64,000 nucleotides of DNA, taken from the NCBI RefSeq assembly GCF_030247195.1, contig NC_080672.1, positions 5,952,001-6,016,000 of the forward strand. The letters are read 5' to 3'. Source of the stretch: Topomyia yanbarensis (taxonomy: Eukaryota; Arthropoda; Insecta; Diptera; Culicidae). The notes below the pieces were generated by a model. That model did not search any database, was not told where the DNA came from, and worked only from the letters and a program-made list of their open reading frames with translations. Below are positions 45,368-56,600 of the stretch, one piece after another. Each line of letters starts with the position of its first letter. Positions within the stretch are counted from its first letter, which is position 1. The translations under genes and the position numbers were made by a program.

Positions 45368-48300
45368 ACGGAATCAGGGATCTGATCACTGTTTTACAGT
45401 GGAACTGCAGAAGTATTATCCCCAAAATTGATTCATTAAAACACTTGCTAAATTACAATCATTGTGATGCATTTTCCCTATGTGAAACATGGCTCACTTC
45501 TAATATAAACCTCAACTTCCACGATTTTAACATTATCCGCTTGGATCGAGAAGACTCATATGGGGGGGTACTTTTAGGGATCAAAAAGTGCTACTCCTTC
45601 AATCGAATCAACCTCCCTTCGACGCCAGGCATTGAAGTTGTCGCTTGTCAAACAACAATCAAAGGCAAAGATCTTTGCATTGCTTCTATTTACATTCCTC
45701 CTAGGGCCATGATGGGATATCGAAGGTTCTCCAACGTGATTGAACACCTTCCCTCGCCCCGCCTGCTTCTTGGAGACTTTAACTCTCACGGTACGGGGTG
45801 GGGCTGTCTATACGACGATAATCGATCTTCGACAATTCAAGACCTTTGTGACAACTTCAACATGACAATTCTGAACACAGGGGAAATGACACGAATTCCT
45901 AGACCACCTGCGCAAGCAAGTGCACTGGACATATCTTTATGCTCGACATCACTACGGTTAGATTGCAAGTGGAAGGTAATATCTGATCCCTACGGTAGTG
46001 ACCACTTACCAATTGTAATTACAATCACCACTGGTTCAAGACCATCGACACCAATCAATGTTCCCTATGACCTCACACGAAACATTGATTGGAAGAGCTA
46101 CGCTGCTGAGATATCCAAAACTATCGATTCAACACAGATACTTCCCCCGGAGGAAGAATATAAGTTTTTGTCCAACTCGATTCTCGATAGCGCGATTCAA
46201 ACTCAGACGAAACGAGTACCCGACGTGAACACCCAAAAACGTTCTCCCAACCCGTGGTGGGACAAAGAGTGCTCAGACGTGTACGCGGAGAAAGCTGCCG
46301 CGTATAAAACCTTCCGGAACGACGGGTTAGTTGCTAGTTATCGAGTGTACGCGATATTAGAAATGCGAATGAAAAATTTAATGAAAGCTAAGAAACGCAG
46401 TTACTGGCGCCGGTTTGTCGACGGGTTAACAAGAGAAACATCGATGAGCACTCTTTGGGGCACGGCCCGACGTATGCGAAACCGAAACAGTACTAACGAG
46501 AGCGTGGAATATTCAAACCGTTGGATATTCGATTTCGCCAAGAAGGTTTGTCCGGATTCCGCCCCGGCACAGAAAATCTACCGCGCCGCGTCGCCTTACA
46601 ATACCGCGAACGAAACACCGTTTACGATGGTGGAGTTCTCACTTGCTCTCTTATCATGTAACAATAAAGCCCCGGGGCCAGATAGAATTAAATTCAACTT
46701 ATTGAAGAATCTGCCAGACTCTGCCAAAAGACGCTTGTTGAATTTATTTAATAGGTTTCTTGAGGGTAACATTGTCCCACATGACTGGAGACAGGTGAGG
46801 GTCATCGCCATCCAAAAACCAGGAAAACCAGCCTCCGACCATAATTCGTATCGTCCAATTGCAATGCTGTCCTGTAACCGGAAGTTGTTCGAGAAAATGA
46901 TCCTGTTTCGGCTCGACAATTGGGTCGAAACAAATGGCTTACTGTCAGATACACAATTTGGCTTCCGCAAAGGCAAAGGGACGAACGATTGCCTTGCGTT
47001 GCTCTCAACAGAAATTCAAATGGCATATGCTAACAAAGAGCAGATGGCATCAGTATTCTTGGATATTAAGGGGGCTTTCGATTCAGTTTCGATCAACATT
47101 CTTTATGAGAAGTTGCACCAGCATGGTCTTTCGCCAATTTTAAATAACTTTTTGCTAAACCTGTTGTCTGAAAAACAAATGCATTTCTCGCATGGCGATT
47201 TATCGACATCACGATTTAGCTACATGGGCCTTCCCCAGGGCTCATGTCTAAGCCCTCTCCTCTACAATTTTTACGTGAATGACATTGACGAATGTCTTGT
47301 CAATTCCTGCACGCTAAGGCAGCTTGCAGATGACGGTGTGGTCTCTATTACAGGTCCTAAAGCCGTCGACTTGCAAGGACCACTGCAAGATACCTTGGAC
47401 AATTTGTCTGCATGGGCTCTCCAACTGGGTATCGAGTTCTCCACGGAGAAAACTGAGCTAGTCGTATTTTCTAGAAAGCGTGAACCAGCGCAACTACAGC
47501 TTCAATTAATGGATCAAACTATTGCTCAGGCTTCAACATTCAAATATCTCGGGGTATGGTTCGACTCTAAAGGTACCTGGGGATGTCACATTAGGTATCT
47601 GAAACAGAAGTGCCAACAAAGGATCAACTTTTTCCGTACAATAACTGGAACATGGTGGGGTGCCCATCCAGGAGACCTAATCAGGTTGTACCAAACAACG
47701 ATATTATCAGTGTTGGAGTACGGATGTTTCTGCTTTCGCTCCGCTGCGAACATACACTTCATTAAACTGGAGCGAATCCAGTATCGTTGCTTGCGTATTG
47801 CCTTGGGTTGCATGCACTCGACCCATACGATGAGTCTCGAAGTGCTGGCGGGCGTTCTTCCGCTGAAAAATCGATTCTGGGACCTCTCATATCGATTGCT
47901 CATTCGATGCGATATTCTGAACCCATTGGTGATTGCAAATTGCGAAAGGCTTGTCGAGCTTAATTCTCAGACCCGATTCATGTCCTTGTACTTCGATTAC
48001 ATGGCACAGAACATCAATTCATCTACATATAACGTCAACCGTGCTCATCTCTTAGATACTTCTGATCCAACTGTATTTTTCGATACATCCATGAAGGAAG
48101 AGATTTGTGGAATTCCGGATCATATTCGCCCACAAGTGGTCCCAAATATTTTCTATAACAAATACCATCAAGTCGACTGCGCCAAAATGTTCTACACTGA
48201 CGGATCAATTCTCGACGGGTCCACAGGCTTCGGTATCTTCAACGAAAATCTTGCTGCCTCATTCAAACTCAATGATCCTGCTTCAATTTACGTCGCAGAA

Positions 48301-49038
48301 TTAGCTGCCATTCAGTATACTCTCGGGATCATTGACACCCTGCCCTCAGACCATTACTTCATCGTTTCGGATAGTCTCAGCTCCATTGAGGCCATCCGTG
48401 CGGCGAAGCCTGGAAAGCACTCACCGTATTTCCTGGGGAAAATACGGGAATATCTGAGTGCTTTATCTGAAAAATCTTACCAGATTACCTTGGTTTGGGT
48501 CCCGTCACATTGTTCTATTGCGGGCAATGAGAAGGCGGACTCTTTAGCCAAGGTGGGCGCATTAGAAGGCGACACTTACGAAAGACCAATTTGCTTCAAC
48601 GAATTTTTCAGTATCTCTCGTCAGAGGACGCTCGATAATTGGCAAACCTCATGGAGCAATGGGCATCTGGGACGGTGGCTACATTCCATTATCCCGAAGG
48701 TATCAACGAATGCTTGGTTTAAGGGGTTGGATGTGAACCGGGACTTTATTCGTACGATGTCAAGGATCATGACCAACCATTACTCGTTTGACGCGCATCT
48801 CCGTCGTATAGGGCTTGCTAAAAATAATCATTGTGTTTGTGAGAACGGCTATCACGACATCGAGCATGTTGTTTGGCTGTGCGCAGAGTACTGTGTTGCC
48901 AGGTCCCAACTAATAGATTCCCTTCGGGCCCGAGGTAGATCACCCTATGTGCCAGTCCGGGACGTCCTGGCAAGCCGTGACCACCCCTATATTTTTCTTA
49001 TCTATATCTTTTTGAAAACCATTGATGTCCAAGTTTAA
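45352..49038 (+). CDS. LINE ORF2, endonuclease / reverse transcriptase / RNase H
   Basis: The polyprotein has 1228 residues. An apurinic-type endonuclease occupies about 13-225, with QWNCRS (N18), CETWL (E45), LGDFNSHG (D142, N144) and GSDHLPI (D217, H218). Reverse transcriptase spans about 430-700, with APGPDRIKF, SYRPIAMLS, FLDIKGAFDSV (D571), GLPQGSCLSP and LADDGVV (D660, D661), where LADD replaces the usual YADD or FADD. An RNase H domain lies at about 944-1070, with D950, E983, D1007 and D1063 in TDGS, AELAA, VSDSLSS and NEKADSLA. The C-terminus has a cysteine-histidine cluster, CVCENGYHDIEHVVWLC. All catalytic residues I can check are present and the frame is open throughout. The enzyme nicks chromosomal DNA and copies element RNA in place. 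Confidence 0.97.
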   Translation: MANLLDGIRDLITVLQWNCRSIIPKIDSLKHLLNYNHCDAFSLCETWLTSNINLNFHDFNIIRLDREDSYGGVLLGIKKCYSFNRINLPSTPGIEVVACQTTIKGKDLCIASIYIPPRAMMGYRRFSNVIEHLPSPRLLLGDFNSHGTGWGCLYDDNRSSTIQDLCDNFNMTILNTGEMTRIPRPPAQASALDISLCSTSLRLDCKWKVISDPYGSDHLPIVITITTGSRPSTPINVPYDLTRNIDWKSYAAEISKTIDSTQILPPEEEYKFLSNSILDSAIQTQTKRVPDVNTQKRSPNPWWDKECSDVYAEKAAAYKTFRNDGLVASYRVYAILEMRMKNLMKAKKRSYWRRFVDGLTRETSMSTLWGTARRMRNRNSTNESVEYSNRWIFDFAKKVCPDSAPAQKIYRAASPYNTANETPFTMVEFSLALLSCNNKAPGPDRIKFNLLKNLPDSAKRRLLNLFNRFLEGNIVPHDWRQVRVIAIQKPGKPASDHNSYRPIAMLSCNRKLFEKMILFRLDNWVETNGLLSDTQFGFRKGKGTNDCLALLSTEIQMAYANKEQMASVFLDIKGAFDSVSINILYEKLHQHGLSPILNNFLLNLLSEKQMHFSHGDLSTSRFSYMGLPQGSCLSPLLYNFYVNDIDECLVNSCTLRQLADDGVVSITGPKAVDLQGPLQDTLDNLSAWALQLGIEFSTEKTELVVFSRKREPAQLQLQLMDQTIAQASTFKYLGVWFDSKGTWGCHIRYLKQKCQQRINFFRTITGTWWGAHPGDLIRLYQTTILSVLEYGCFCFRSAANIHFIKLERIQYRCLRIALGCMHSTHTMSLEVLAGVLPLKNRFWDLSYRLLIRCDILNPLVIANCERLVELNSQTRFMSLYFDYMAQNINSSTYNVNRAHLLDTSDPTVFFDTSMKEEICGIPDHIRPQVVPNIFYNKYHQVDCAKMFYTDGSILDGSTGFGIFNENLAASFKLNDPASIYVAELAAIQYTLGIIDTLPSDHYFIVSDSLSSIEAIRAAKPGKHSPYFLGKIREYLSALSEKSYQITLVWVPSHCSIAGNEKADSLAKVGALEGDTYERPICFNEFFSISRQRTLDNWQTSWSNGHLGRWLHSIIPKVSTNAWFKGLDVNRDFIRTMSRIMTNHYSFDAHLRRIGLAKNNHCVCENGYHDIEHVVWLCAEYCVARSQLIDSLRARGRSPYVPVRDVLASRDHPYIFLIYIFLKTIDVQV

Positions 49039-49500
49039 TACATTTTACCCTCTCTCATTCACAGTAGAATCTCACCAACCTATCCCTGTATCTACAATAT
49101 GGCATTGCTTCACGAGTCTTCGGTGCACACTCTTCTTGATAACCGTCTATCCAGAACATCATGACATACCGCACATGCAGATGATATAGAGTGCCAATAA
49201 TTATCCGAAATATCGACCCTCCCCTCGCCCCTGCGATTACAGGCTGGAAACTACAACACTACAACAAAGTGTGCATATCCGCCACAATGATCAATCAGCA
49301 AACGACGATGTCAATTACACAATATGTATCCCACTTCCTACCTTTTTCCTTTACTTACATAAGAGGGGAGCAAGCCGCCCCTAAATACGGCTTTCCCTTC
49401 CCCCACTAACATGTGACATGTAATATATAAAAAAAATGAATTATCGGCCTCGTTAAGCTACAGCATTTGGGCCTAAATAAACGTATTTTAAGATAAAAAA
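49039..49500 (+). promoter_or_regulatory. LINE 3' trailer with conserved terminal motif
   Basis: The last 60 bases contain cggcctcgttaagctacagc, then atttgggcc and taaataaacg before the A-rich end. ggcc and gggcc can pair into a hairpin. The arrangement resembles the 3' end of the gag-only elements (see 61065-61113). Confidence 0.7.
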
Positions 49501-49515
49501 AAATAGTATAATCTT
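49501..49515. repeat. Right target-site duplication of the LINE
   Basis: aaatagtataatctt, identical to 43535-43549. Confidence 0.92.
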
Positions 49516-49837
49516 AAGTAAGTGAAGTGTAAAGTGTATCAATGAAATAAAGAATTGATTGATAGAAAAACTAGTGTAGTTTGAATGGACGTGAGCTCGA
49601 ACTGAAATGAACTGAAACTGATTCATAATTTGTACTAATTGGCAATGATATTGTTCTATTTGAGAATGTAGTTATTATATTTTGCCGAAAGTTATCTTAT
49701 GTACTACTCCCTCGAAAGCTGAATAAACATGTGAACCTTGCCAAACAAAATGGATGAAATAATATAGAGCATAGAGTGTACATAAACAGGTTGAGAGAAT
49801 CATGTAAATTACCATTGAATTCAATTGAGTACTTCGC

Positions 49838-51520
49838 CGAGTCTGTTTTTTTCATCTGACTGTGTTTTAAAGCTTATGTTCGCTTTGCATGATGCGCAAT
49901 ACAATACCAACCAGAATGCTACACACTTTTAGAAGATCCGACGCGTTACTATGTATAGCATGAGAATTGATGAAATGTGAAGGATCTCATATTCCATATT
50001 CCATATGCTCTTGACGTCTGGATAGAAAAGAGATTTCAACTTAACTCTGCCCACTATTTCGAGTCTGTTTTTTTCATCTGACTGTGTTTTAAAGCTTATG
50101 TTCGCTTTGCATGATGCGCAATACAATACCAACCAGAATGCTACACACTTTTAGAAGATCCGACGCGTTACTATGTATAGCATGAGAATTGATGAAATGT
50201 GAAGGATCTCATATTCCATATTCCATATGCTCTTGACGTCTGGATAGAAAAGAGATTTCAACTTAACTCTGCCCACTATTTCGAGTCTGTTTTTTTCATC
50301 TGACTGTGTTTTAAAGCTTATGTTCGCTTTGCATGATGCGCAATACAATACCAACCAGAATGCTACACACTTTTAGAAGATCCGACGCGTTACTATGTAT
50401 AGCATGAGAATTGATGAAATGTGAAGGATCTCATATTCCACATGAGTGCGATACAGAGAGGATTACGCTGAACCATGATACCCTTTATGTTCCAACCACG
50501 CTATGCACTCATGATAAACAGAGTGCCACGAGAGAAGTTCAAGATTGATTTAGCCTTGAACTTCAGTATGATCTGGTATTTAAAAGAGGAATGCGATTTT
50601 AACACTGTAAAAACGGTCATTGTACAGAAGACTGAAGTTGATTTCGCTACCTTTTAGTGGATTTACCAATAAACAACACAGACTAAGCCCACTATTTCGA
50701 GTCTGTTTTTTTCATCTGACTGTGTTTTAAAGCTTATGTTCGCTTTGCATGATGCGCAATACAATACCAACCAGAATGCTACACACTTTTAGAAGATCCG
50801 ACGCGTTACTATGTATAGCATGAGAATTGATGAAATGTGAAGGATCTCATATTCCACATGAGTGCGATACAGAGAGGATTACGCTGAACCATGATACCCT
50901 TTATGTTCCAACCACGCTATGCACTCATGATAAACAGAGTGCCACGAGAGAAGTTCAAGATTGATTTAGCCTTGAACTTCAGTATGATCTGGTATTTAAA
51001 AGAGGAATGCGATTTTAACACTGTAAAAACGGTCATTGTACAGAAGACTGAAGTTGATTTCGCTACCTTTTAGTGGATTTACCAATAAACAACACAGACT
51101 AAGCCCACTATTTCGAGTCTGTTTTTTTCATCTGACTGTGTTTTAAAGCTTATGTTCGCTTTGCATGATGCGCAATACAATACCAACCAGAATGCTACAC
51201 ACTTTTAGAAGATCCGACGCGTTACTATGTATAGCATGAGAATTGATGAAATGTGAAGGATCTCATATTCCACATGAGTGCGATACAGAGAGGATTACGC
51301 TGAACCATGATACCCTTTATGTTCCAACCACGCTATGCACTCATGATAAACAGAGTGCCACGAGAGAAGTTCAAGATTGATTTAGCCTTGAACTTCAGTA
51401 TGATCTGGTATTTAAAAGAGGAATGCGATTTTAACACTGTAAAAACGGTCATTGTACAGAAGACTGAAGTTGATTTCGCTACCTTTTAGTGGATTTACCA
51501 ATAAACAACACAGACTAAGC
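49838..51520. repeat. Tandem array mixing 222-bp and 416-bp units
   Basis: Five near-identical units: 49838-50059 and 50060-50281 (222 bp), then 50282-50697, 50698-51113 and 51114-51520 (416 bp; the last ends about 9 bases short). All share the first ~165 bp (cgagtctg... to ctcatattcca) and the closing cccactatttc. The short units have a private ~50-bp middle (tatgctcttgacgtctgg), the long units a private ~245-bp middle ending in an AATAAA-containing accaataaacaacacag. The 60-codon ORF in each long unit repeats with the DNA and is not convincing as a gene. Identity between units is very high by eye, implying recent amplification or gene conversion. Confidence 0.93.
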
Positions 51521-51627
51521 AAAACCCTACAGAAAACTCTGAATTGGAGCTCGCACCAGGCATACGTTGTGTATAAGCGTGAATGACGGAAGGTAAAGAA
51601 CTTAAATCCTTTTCATTCCTTTTTAAC

Positions 51628-51780
51628 TGCGACTGTGGCCAGCGTGACTGCACTCTAGTGGGTCTGGGTTCAATCCCAGCCGAGAAAGCATTGTCCCGGT
51701 CCATGAGTTATGGTGATGGACTGATATCTAAGGTTCAGATAATGGAGTCGGTGATAGTCATTAGATAAAAAGGCAAAGAA
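51628..51780 (+). mobile_element. SINE of a second tRNA-derived family, internally deleted
   Basis: gcgactgtggccagcgtgac and gggtctgggttcaatcccag form a tRNA-like head; then gtccatgagttatggtgatg and the tail tcattagataaaaa. Compared with 52637-52890 it lacks about 80 bp after box B. Confidence 0.75.
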
Positions 51781-52636
51781 CTCTGACATATTGATTATGA
51801 ATTTGGAGAGTAACACAAGCCCTAACATAAGGAGTAACCTTTACAGGTTCATTGATCGTATGTAAATACCCGGAGGATAACTTTTCCACAACGCCAATTC
51901 GTATGACGCAGCATTAAGCCCGATCCAGATGATACATCAGCTCAGCTTCAGTCACCGTTCCGTTAGGATAAGTTGAATGCATTTCTCGTGTGCCTGTTCA
52001 CACGTGTCGTACGTCAAAACGTTCCATGTCGTTGTGTGAATGCCTCCATTTAACTGCATATAACTAATCTTGACGTTCGGTACCGGTGACGGAAGCCTGA
52101 TGTATCGTGTGAATCGTACTTTAATCAACATCAAGATTCGGAATGGAATATCCGACTCCATTAGACTGACGTTAGATTGCTTGAAGCATGGCAATGTAGT
52201 ATCTCTTGTTGTTTAACATTCATGACAATCAGACTGCCACGAGAGACGTTCATTCTCACAAATATGTTTTATCACTCATGTTCTGAACTTCTCAATGGTT
52301 TAATTAAAATGGGTTTCGAGATTGTTATACTGATAATATAGTCCTAATCGTATGTACTAAACATGAATCTGTACTAAATGAACGGATTGATTTAGCCTTG
52401 AACTACAGTATGATCTGGTATTTGAAAGAGGAACGCGATTTGTACCCTGTAAAAACGGTCTTTGTACAGAAGACAAAATTTGATTTCACTATCTTTTAGT
52501 GGAATTACAATAAATAACACAGACAAAGCAAAACCCTAGACAAAACTCTGAATTGGAACTCGCACCAGGCATACGTTGTGCAGAAGCATGATTGACCAAA
52601 GGTAAAGAACATAAATCCTTTTCATGCCTTTTTAAC

Positions 52637-52890
52637 GGCGACTGTAGTCGAGTGGCAAGCGTGACTTTACCCTTGTGGGTCCGGGTTCAATCCCAACCAA
52701 GATCGTTGAAATTTTCTGAGGTTAAAAATTTCTGATCCACATCTTTCTTCGGAAGAGAAGTAAAGCGTTAGTCCTGGTCCATGAGTGGAGGTGATGGACC
52801 GATATCTAGGGTTCAGATGGTGGAGTCGCCTCTTTGGCGTCGGTGATAGCTATCTATTGTGACTATGGTCATTAAATAAAAAATGAAATG
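52637..52890 (+). mobile_element. SINE of a second tRNA-derived family, fuller copy
   Basis: The head gcgactgtagtcgagtggca resembles the D-arm region of a leucine or serine tRNA, with box B in gggtccgggttcaatcccaa. The body follows (tccatgagtggaggtgatgg, tggagtcgcctctttggcgt), and the tail is tcattaaataaaaaatgaaa. It is clearly different from the gggcatagcgtag family. Confidence 0.8.
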
Positions 52891-52900
52891 AACTCTGAAA

Positions 52901-53654
52901 TGTTGATTGTGATCACGACCATCATATTTGAATCGCAGAGTTTGTGAAGAAACGTACATCCACTGTATCAAAGATGTGTTCGAATTTCTTCATCCGAGTT
53001 GAGGTACAATATGACCTTTCCAGATTTTGAAATCTCAATGTAATCAGCTTTCACTTCAGTCTAACTCAGTAGGATACCTGATGGTGAATCATAATCGATA
53101 AAAACGAACACTGGTGATATCCCACTTACCTTTAAATGGGCTGTTAATTTTTACACAACTTTAACGCAAGAAATAGACGTCTATTCTTTGTGGTGGAATG
53201 CGCAATAAATAAAGATTCAAATAGTAATCCTTTCAATTTATAACATTTACCTCAGGTAATGTACATGCCAGGTCGTAACTATTGAAAAAATTGGATGTTA
53301 ATACCAATCAACTAATGGCTAAATTAAAAAAAAAATCGTGAGCAACAAACGAAATTAAAAAACAGTAAATCGGTCTCGTTTGACAAGATTTTGGCGATTA
53401 GTTTGGCTTCATATGAAATAAAAAATAGATATTAGTTAAAAAATATAAATAACCCTGGTATTGATGGCAAACCGTTGGTAGTTAGCCAATGTCATTTCGA
53501 GTTGTTAACTGACTTAAAGCTTCAAATCAGTCAGTTTTATATCCAGGCACAACTTAGAGACAAACAAAACTTTTGTCATTGTGCTGCTAGGTAAGAATAG
53601 AAGAATGTACATTTTTTGGTATTCGTTTGCTGACATAAGAATTCAACTTAAATA
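52901..53654. other. Region downstream of labial
   Basis: No gene was seen. It presumably includes the labial 3' untranslated region on the minus strand. Confidence 0.35.
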
Positions 53655-56600
53655 TTATAACGTAGTTGATTCTCGACTATTGTCATTACTCTCAGCTATT
53701 GGATGTTTGCCTACTGTGCTCTCAGGCTGAGAGACCGCGTTATGTTTCGGCGAAGGACATTGGGCGTCATTTGGTACTAATCCTTCCTTGATCCGCTTCT
53801 TTTGTTTCATTCGGCGGTTTTGAAACCAAATTTTGACCTAAAAATAAAAAAAATGTTGATTATTGTTTTCTAAATTTACGCTTATTTATGAATTTGATGA
53901 CATTGCTTTTGATAGGGTACATCAATGAAATACGACGTGGCCAATCTTCAAGACAGCTTGTACGTTATCCTTGAACATGCATTAAAAATTAATTTTTATT
54001 GTTTCTTGCAAATCAACTTAAAATCAACAGAGTTAAACCAGGGAGGACACTTCAACATCATTTTTAAAACTTCGTTTTGAATCTTTTCAAGGATTCAGGA
54101 CAAAATTTCGAAAATGATTTCGATGCGTTGTTGCACAATAACATGTCCATATACTCACTGTTTATGTCATGGTCGGCCTAATTAATTGCTTATAAATTAA
54201 TAGCTTATTTTTGATAAAGCTAGATTTATTTTTTAAATCGGTATAAATTTTCAATATACTTGTTGTATTTTGTTTGAATTCCTTCAATGTGAAAGTTAGA
54301 TTTTTGTTTTACATCAGACCTAAGTATTTAACTTGATTAGACCAGGTTCAAGCGAATCCATGTTTCATCTTTTCTAGTAATTATTGATGAAATTAAAATT
54401 TTGGGGCAATCAATTGCAAATGACACCAAGACACTAGCATCCGTAACAGAGATGCTAGCGTCATCATAGAAAGGTGACTTTTTAAGAAATATCCTCATTA
54501 TACAAATTCGGAAAATGAATTCCAATATTTTAGCAATATATTCTTGTGTCAAATACCGTCGCATTCTTTATCTATGCCTAGAAGAGCGAATGACAATGAC
54601 TCTAACAAGTTGATGAGTATCCAAGACCAAATAAAAACTCCAATAAAATTCTCACATATATATGACATCATATTAATATATTTTATTTTTCAGATAGTAA
54701 ATGTTTTATCTGGCTTCAGAACAGAAATTACCTCAATATGTTTACATCTTTCAGAAAAGTTTGCCAAACATATATTGAATAATGTAATCAAGTAGAATTT
54801 CAGCAAGGTTTTCAAGTAAAACTGTTTCTTGAAAAAAATGAGAAAATTACTGAAAAATGATCAGAATCGAGGTCAGCATGTGTAGTCGATTCTTCACAAA
54901 TGTGACTTCGGTTGGTCAAAACCCTTTTAAGCGTAAATGGATTCCTCACAGACGAATAACACGTAGGTCTATTTGGGAATGACCAGGAGCGGATCCAGAA
55001 AAAAATTTCGGAGGGGGTCCAAAATTTCGACTTGAAAATGTTCATTGTACAATACGTAATATGTAATATCCTCATTCAATTGAAATCGATTTTGGTTATC
55101 GAATCTGGTTTGGAATGATTTTGAACTTAGAATGACATGAAAGAAACTATTTAAAAATTTCTCAAGAAGTTAAAACTGTTCGGGGGGGGGGGTCCGGACC
55201 CCCAAGACCCTCCCGCTGGATCCGCCACTGGGAATGACACTTAGTCTTAGAATTCAAGCTTTATCGTTCATTCACAGTTTGTTTATTTAGTGACCCTGTG
55301 ATGCTTTCTCAACCTTGTCCGTTGGTGCTTTGCTCATGAGTAATGAGTGAGTTCAAAATTTTGGCTACTTTCTTGATCAGGATTAAATAAGATATAATTA
55401 CCGAAATTTTAATTATATTTGCTGATAGAATAGGATTGTAAAGGTCATCTGAAATCAAAATCCTCTTCACAAAGATTTTGTATAATTCTTCGTTTTCAAA
55501 ATATATTCTTGTTTCAACTAAAATGAATAATTTGTGAAAATGCACCTTCTGCATAAGTTATTGAGTTAGACTAAATTAGTTTTTATTTTTATTGTTTTAC
55601 CATAGTTAATGAAATCGTACTGAAGCGAGTAATATATAAAACATTTAAATTTACCTGAGTCTCATTCAGATGTAATGAATTTGCTATTTCTATCCTCCTA
55701 GCTCGTGTCAAATATTTGTTGAAGTGAAACTCTTTTTCTAGCTCGGTGAGTTGCTTGTTGGTGAAATTAGTCCTCCCCGTACTTGTACTGTTTATCAGAA
55801 AACTTGTGTGATGTGCAGTTGTAGTGGTGGCTGAAAACATAAAATTGTTGAATTAATGCTTCCGCTTTGTTGCTTGAAGTACAAATAAATAATATGGTCG
55901 GTGTTAAGTCAGACCGGACTAAGTCGCAAAACATCGAAAAACGAGATTATGATAACACTGGGTAAAGAATTTCTTCAGCTACATTCGACCTTTGCCAGAT
56001 TTGAAATATGTGACCATAAACAAGAATTATGGCAAAAAATAATTTCCAATTATAACGTAAAGGATGCTGCGATTCAAACTTTAAACCCAATTTTCTCGAA
56101 ATCAATATTATGTCACTTAGTTCGCTTTGACTTAACAGCATCGATTCGATCCATACTAATTTTACTGAGGTCGTTATTGCTTGAGCCAAAACTGTGTCTA
56201 ATCCCGACTGCGCTCAAAATGTATGAAGAGACGGCGGTTGTGGTTAGAACCTGACTTATTTTCGGGATCAACTAATGGCTTGAAGATTGGAAAAAATACT
56301 TAGTTTGGAACATAACAATTCATAATAGTTGTTTTATGAATCTTGCTGGTCAAGTACGTCTCGCGAGATATCGTCACATATAGTAGTCCCAAATCTATGA
56401 ACTGGGACTTCTATAAAGAGGGCTTGGCGGCTAGGTTTCATGGATATTCTTTGACGATTAAACCTCTAAGTGACTTGAATGAGGTCATGGATGAAACAAG
56501 CTCACTCATAGTAGGAGCAGACCAAACGCTTGTCCGCTTCTTCTAAAGAAACTCTTTGGTGGAATGCCGAACTTGCTATACTCGAAAAATTATGTAGAAG

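Larger units (their letters stand above)
43550..49500 (+). mobile_element. Full-length I-group non-LTR retrotransposon
   Basis: The element has a 435-bp leader, ORF1 (43985-45367), ORF2 (45352-49038), a 462-bp trailer and an A-rich end. It is flanked by a perfect 15-bp direct repeat, aaatagtataatctt, at 43535-43549 and 49501-49515; the exact right junction is ambiguous by the A run. Both ORFs are uninterrupted, and a leader is present, so this is not the usual 5'-truncated insertion. Presence of an RNase H domain in ORF2 and three zinc knuckles in ORF1 places it in the I supergroup (I, R1, LOA lineages); I clade is the best guess. It is potentially autonomous and recent. Confidence 0.95.
51521..52900 (+). 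repeat. Older duplication of the array's flank, including a second SINE family
   Basis: Sequence at about 51360-51797 (the end of the last array unit plus its right flank) is repeated, diverged, at about 52384-52913. Shared landmarks are gattgatttagccttgaac, atgatctggtattt, acagacaaagcaaaaccc against acagactaagcaaaaccc, gcaccaggcatacgttgtg and taaatccttttcat. The right copy also has cagactgccacgagagacgt at 52231, separated from the rest by about 130 bp of extra sequence. Confidence 0.8.

Noticed and set aside
50475..51489. Identical 60-codon ORFs in each 416-bp array unit
   Set aside because: They recur only because the DNA unit is tandemly repeated; the diverged copy near 52384 does not preserve the frame clearly, and no domain is visible.
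51628..52700. Possible functional tRNA genes with good box B sequences
   Set aside because: The heads are followed by SINE bodies and A-rich tails, and the cloverleaf anticodon arms do not look intact.
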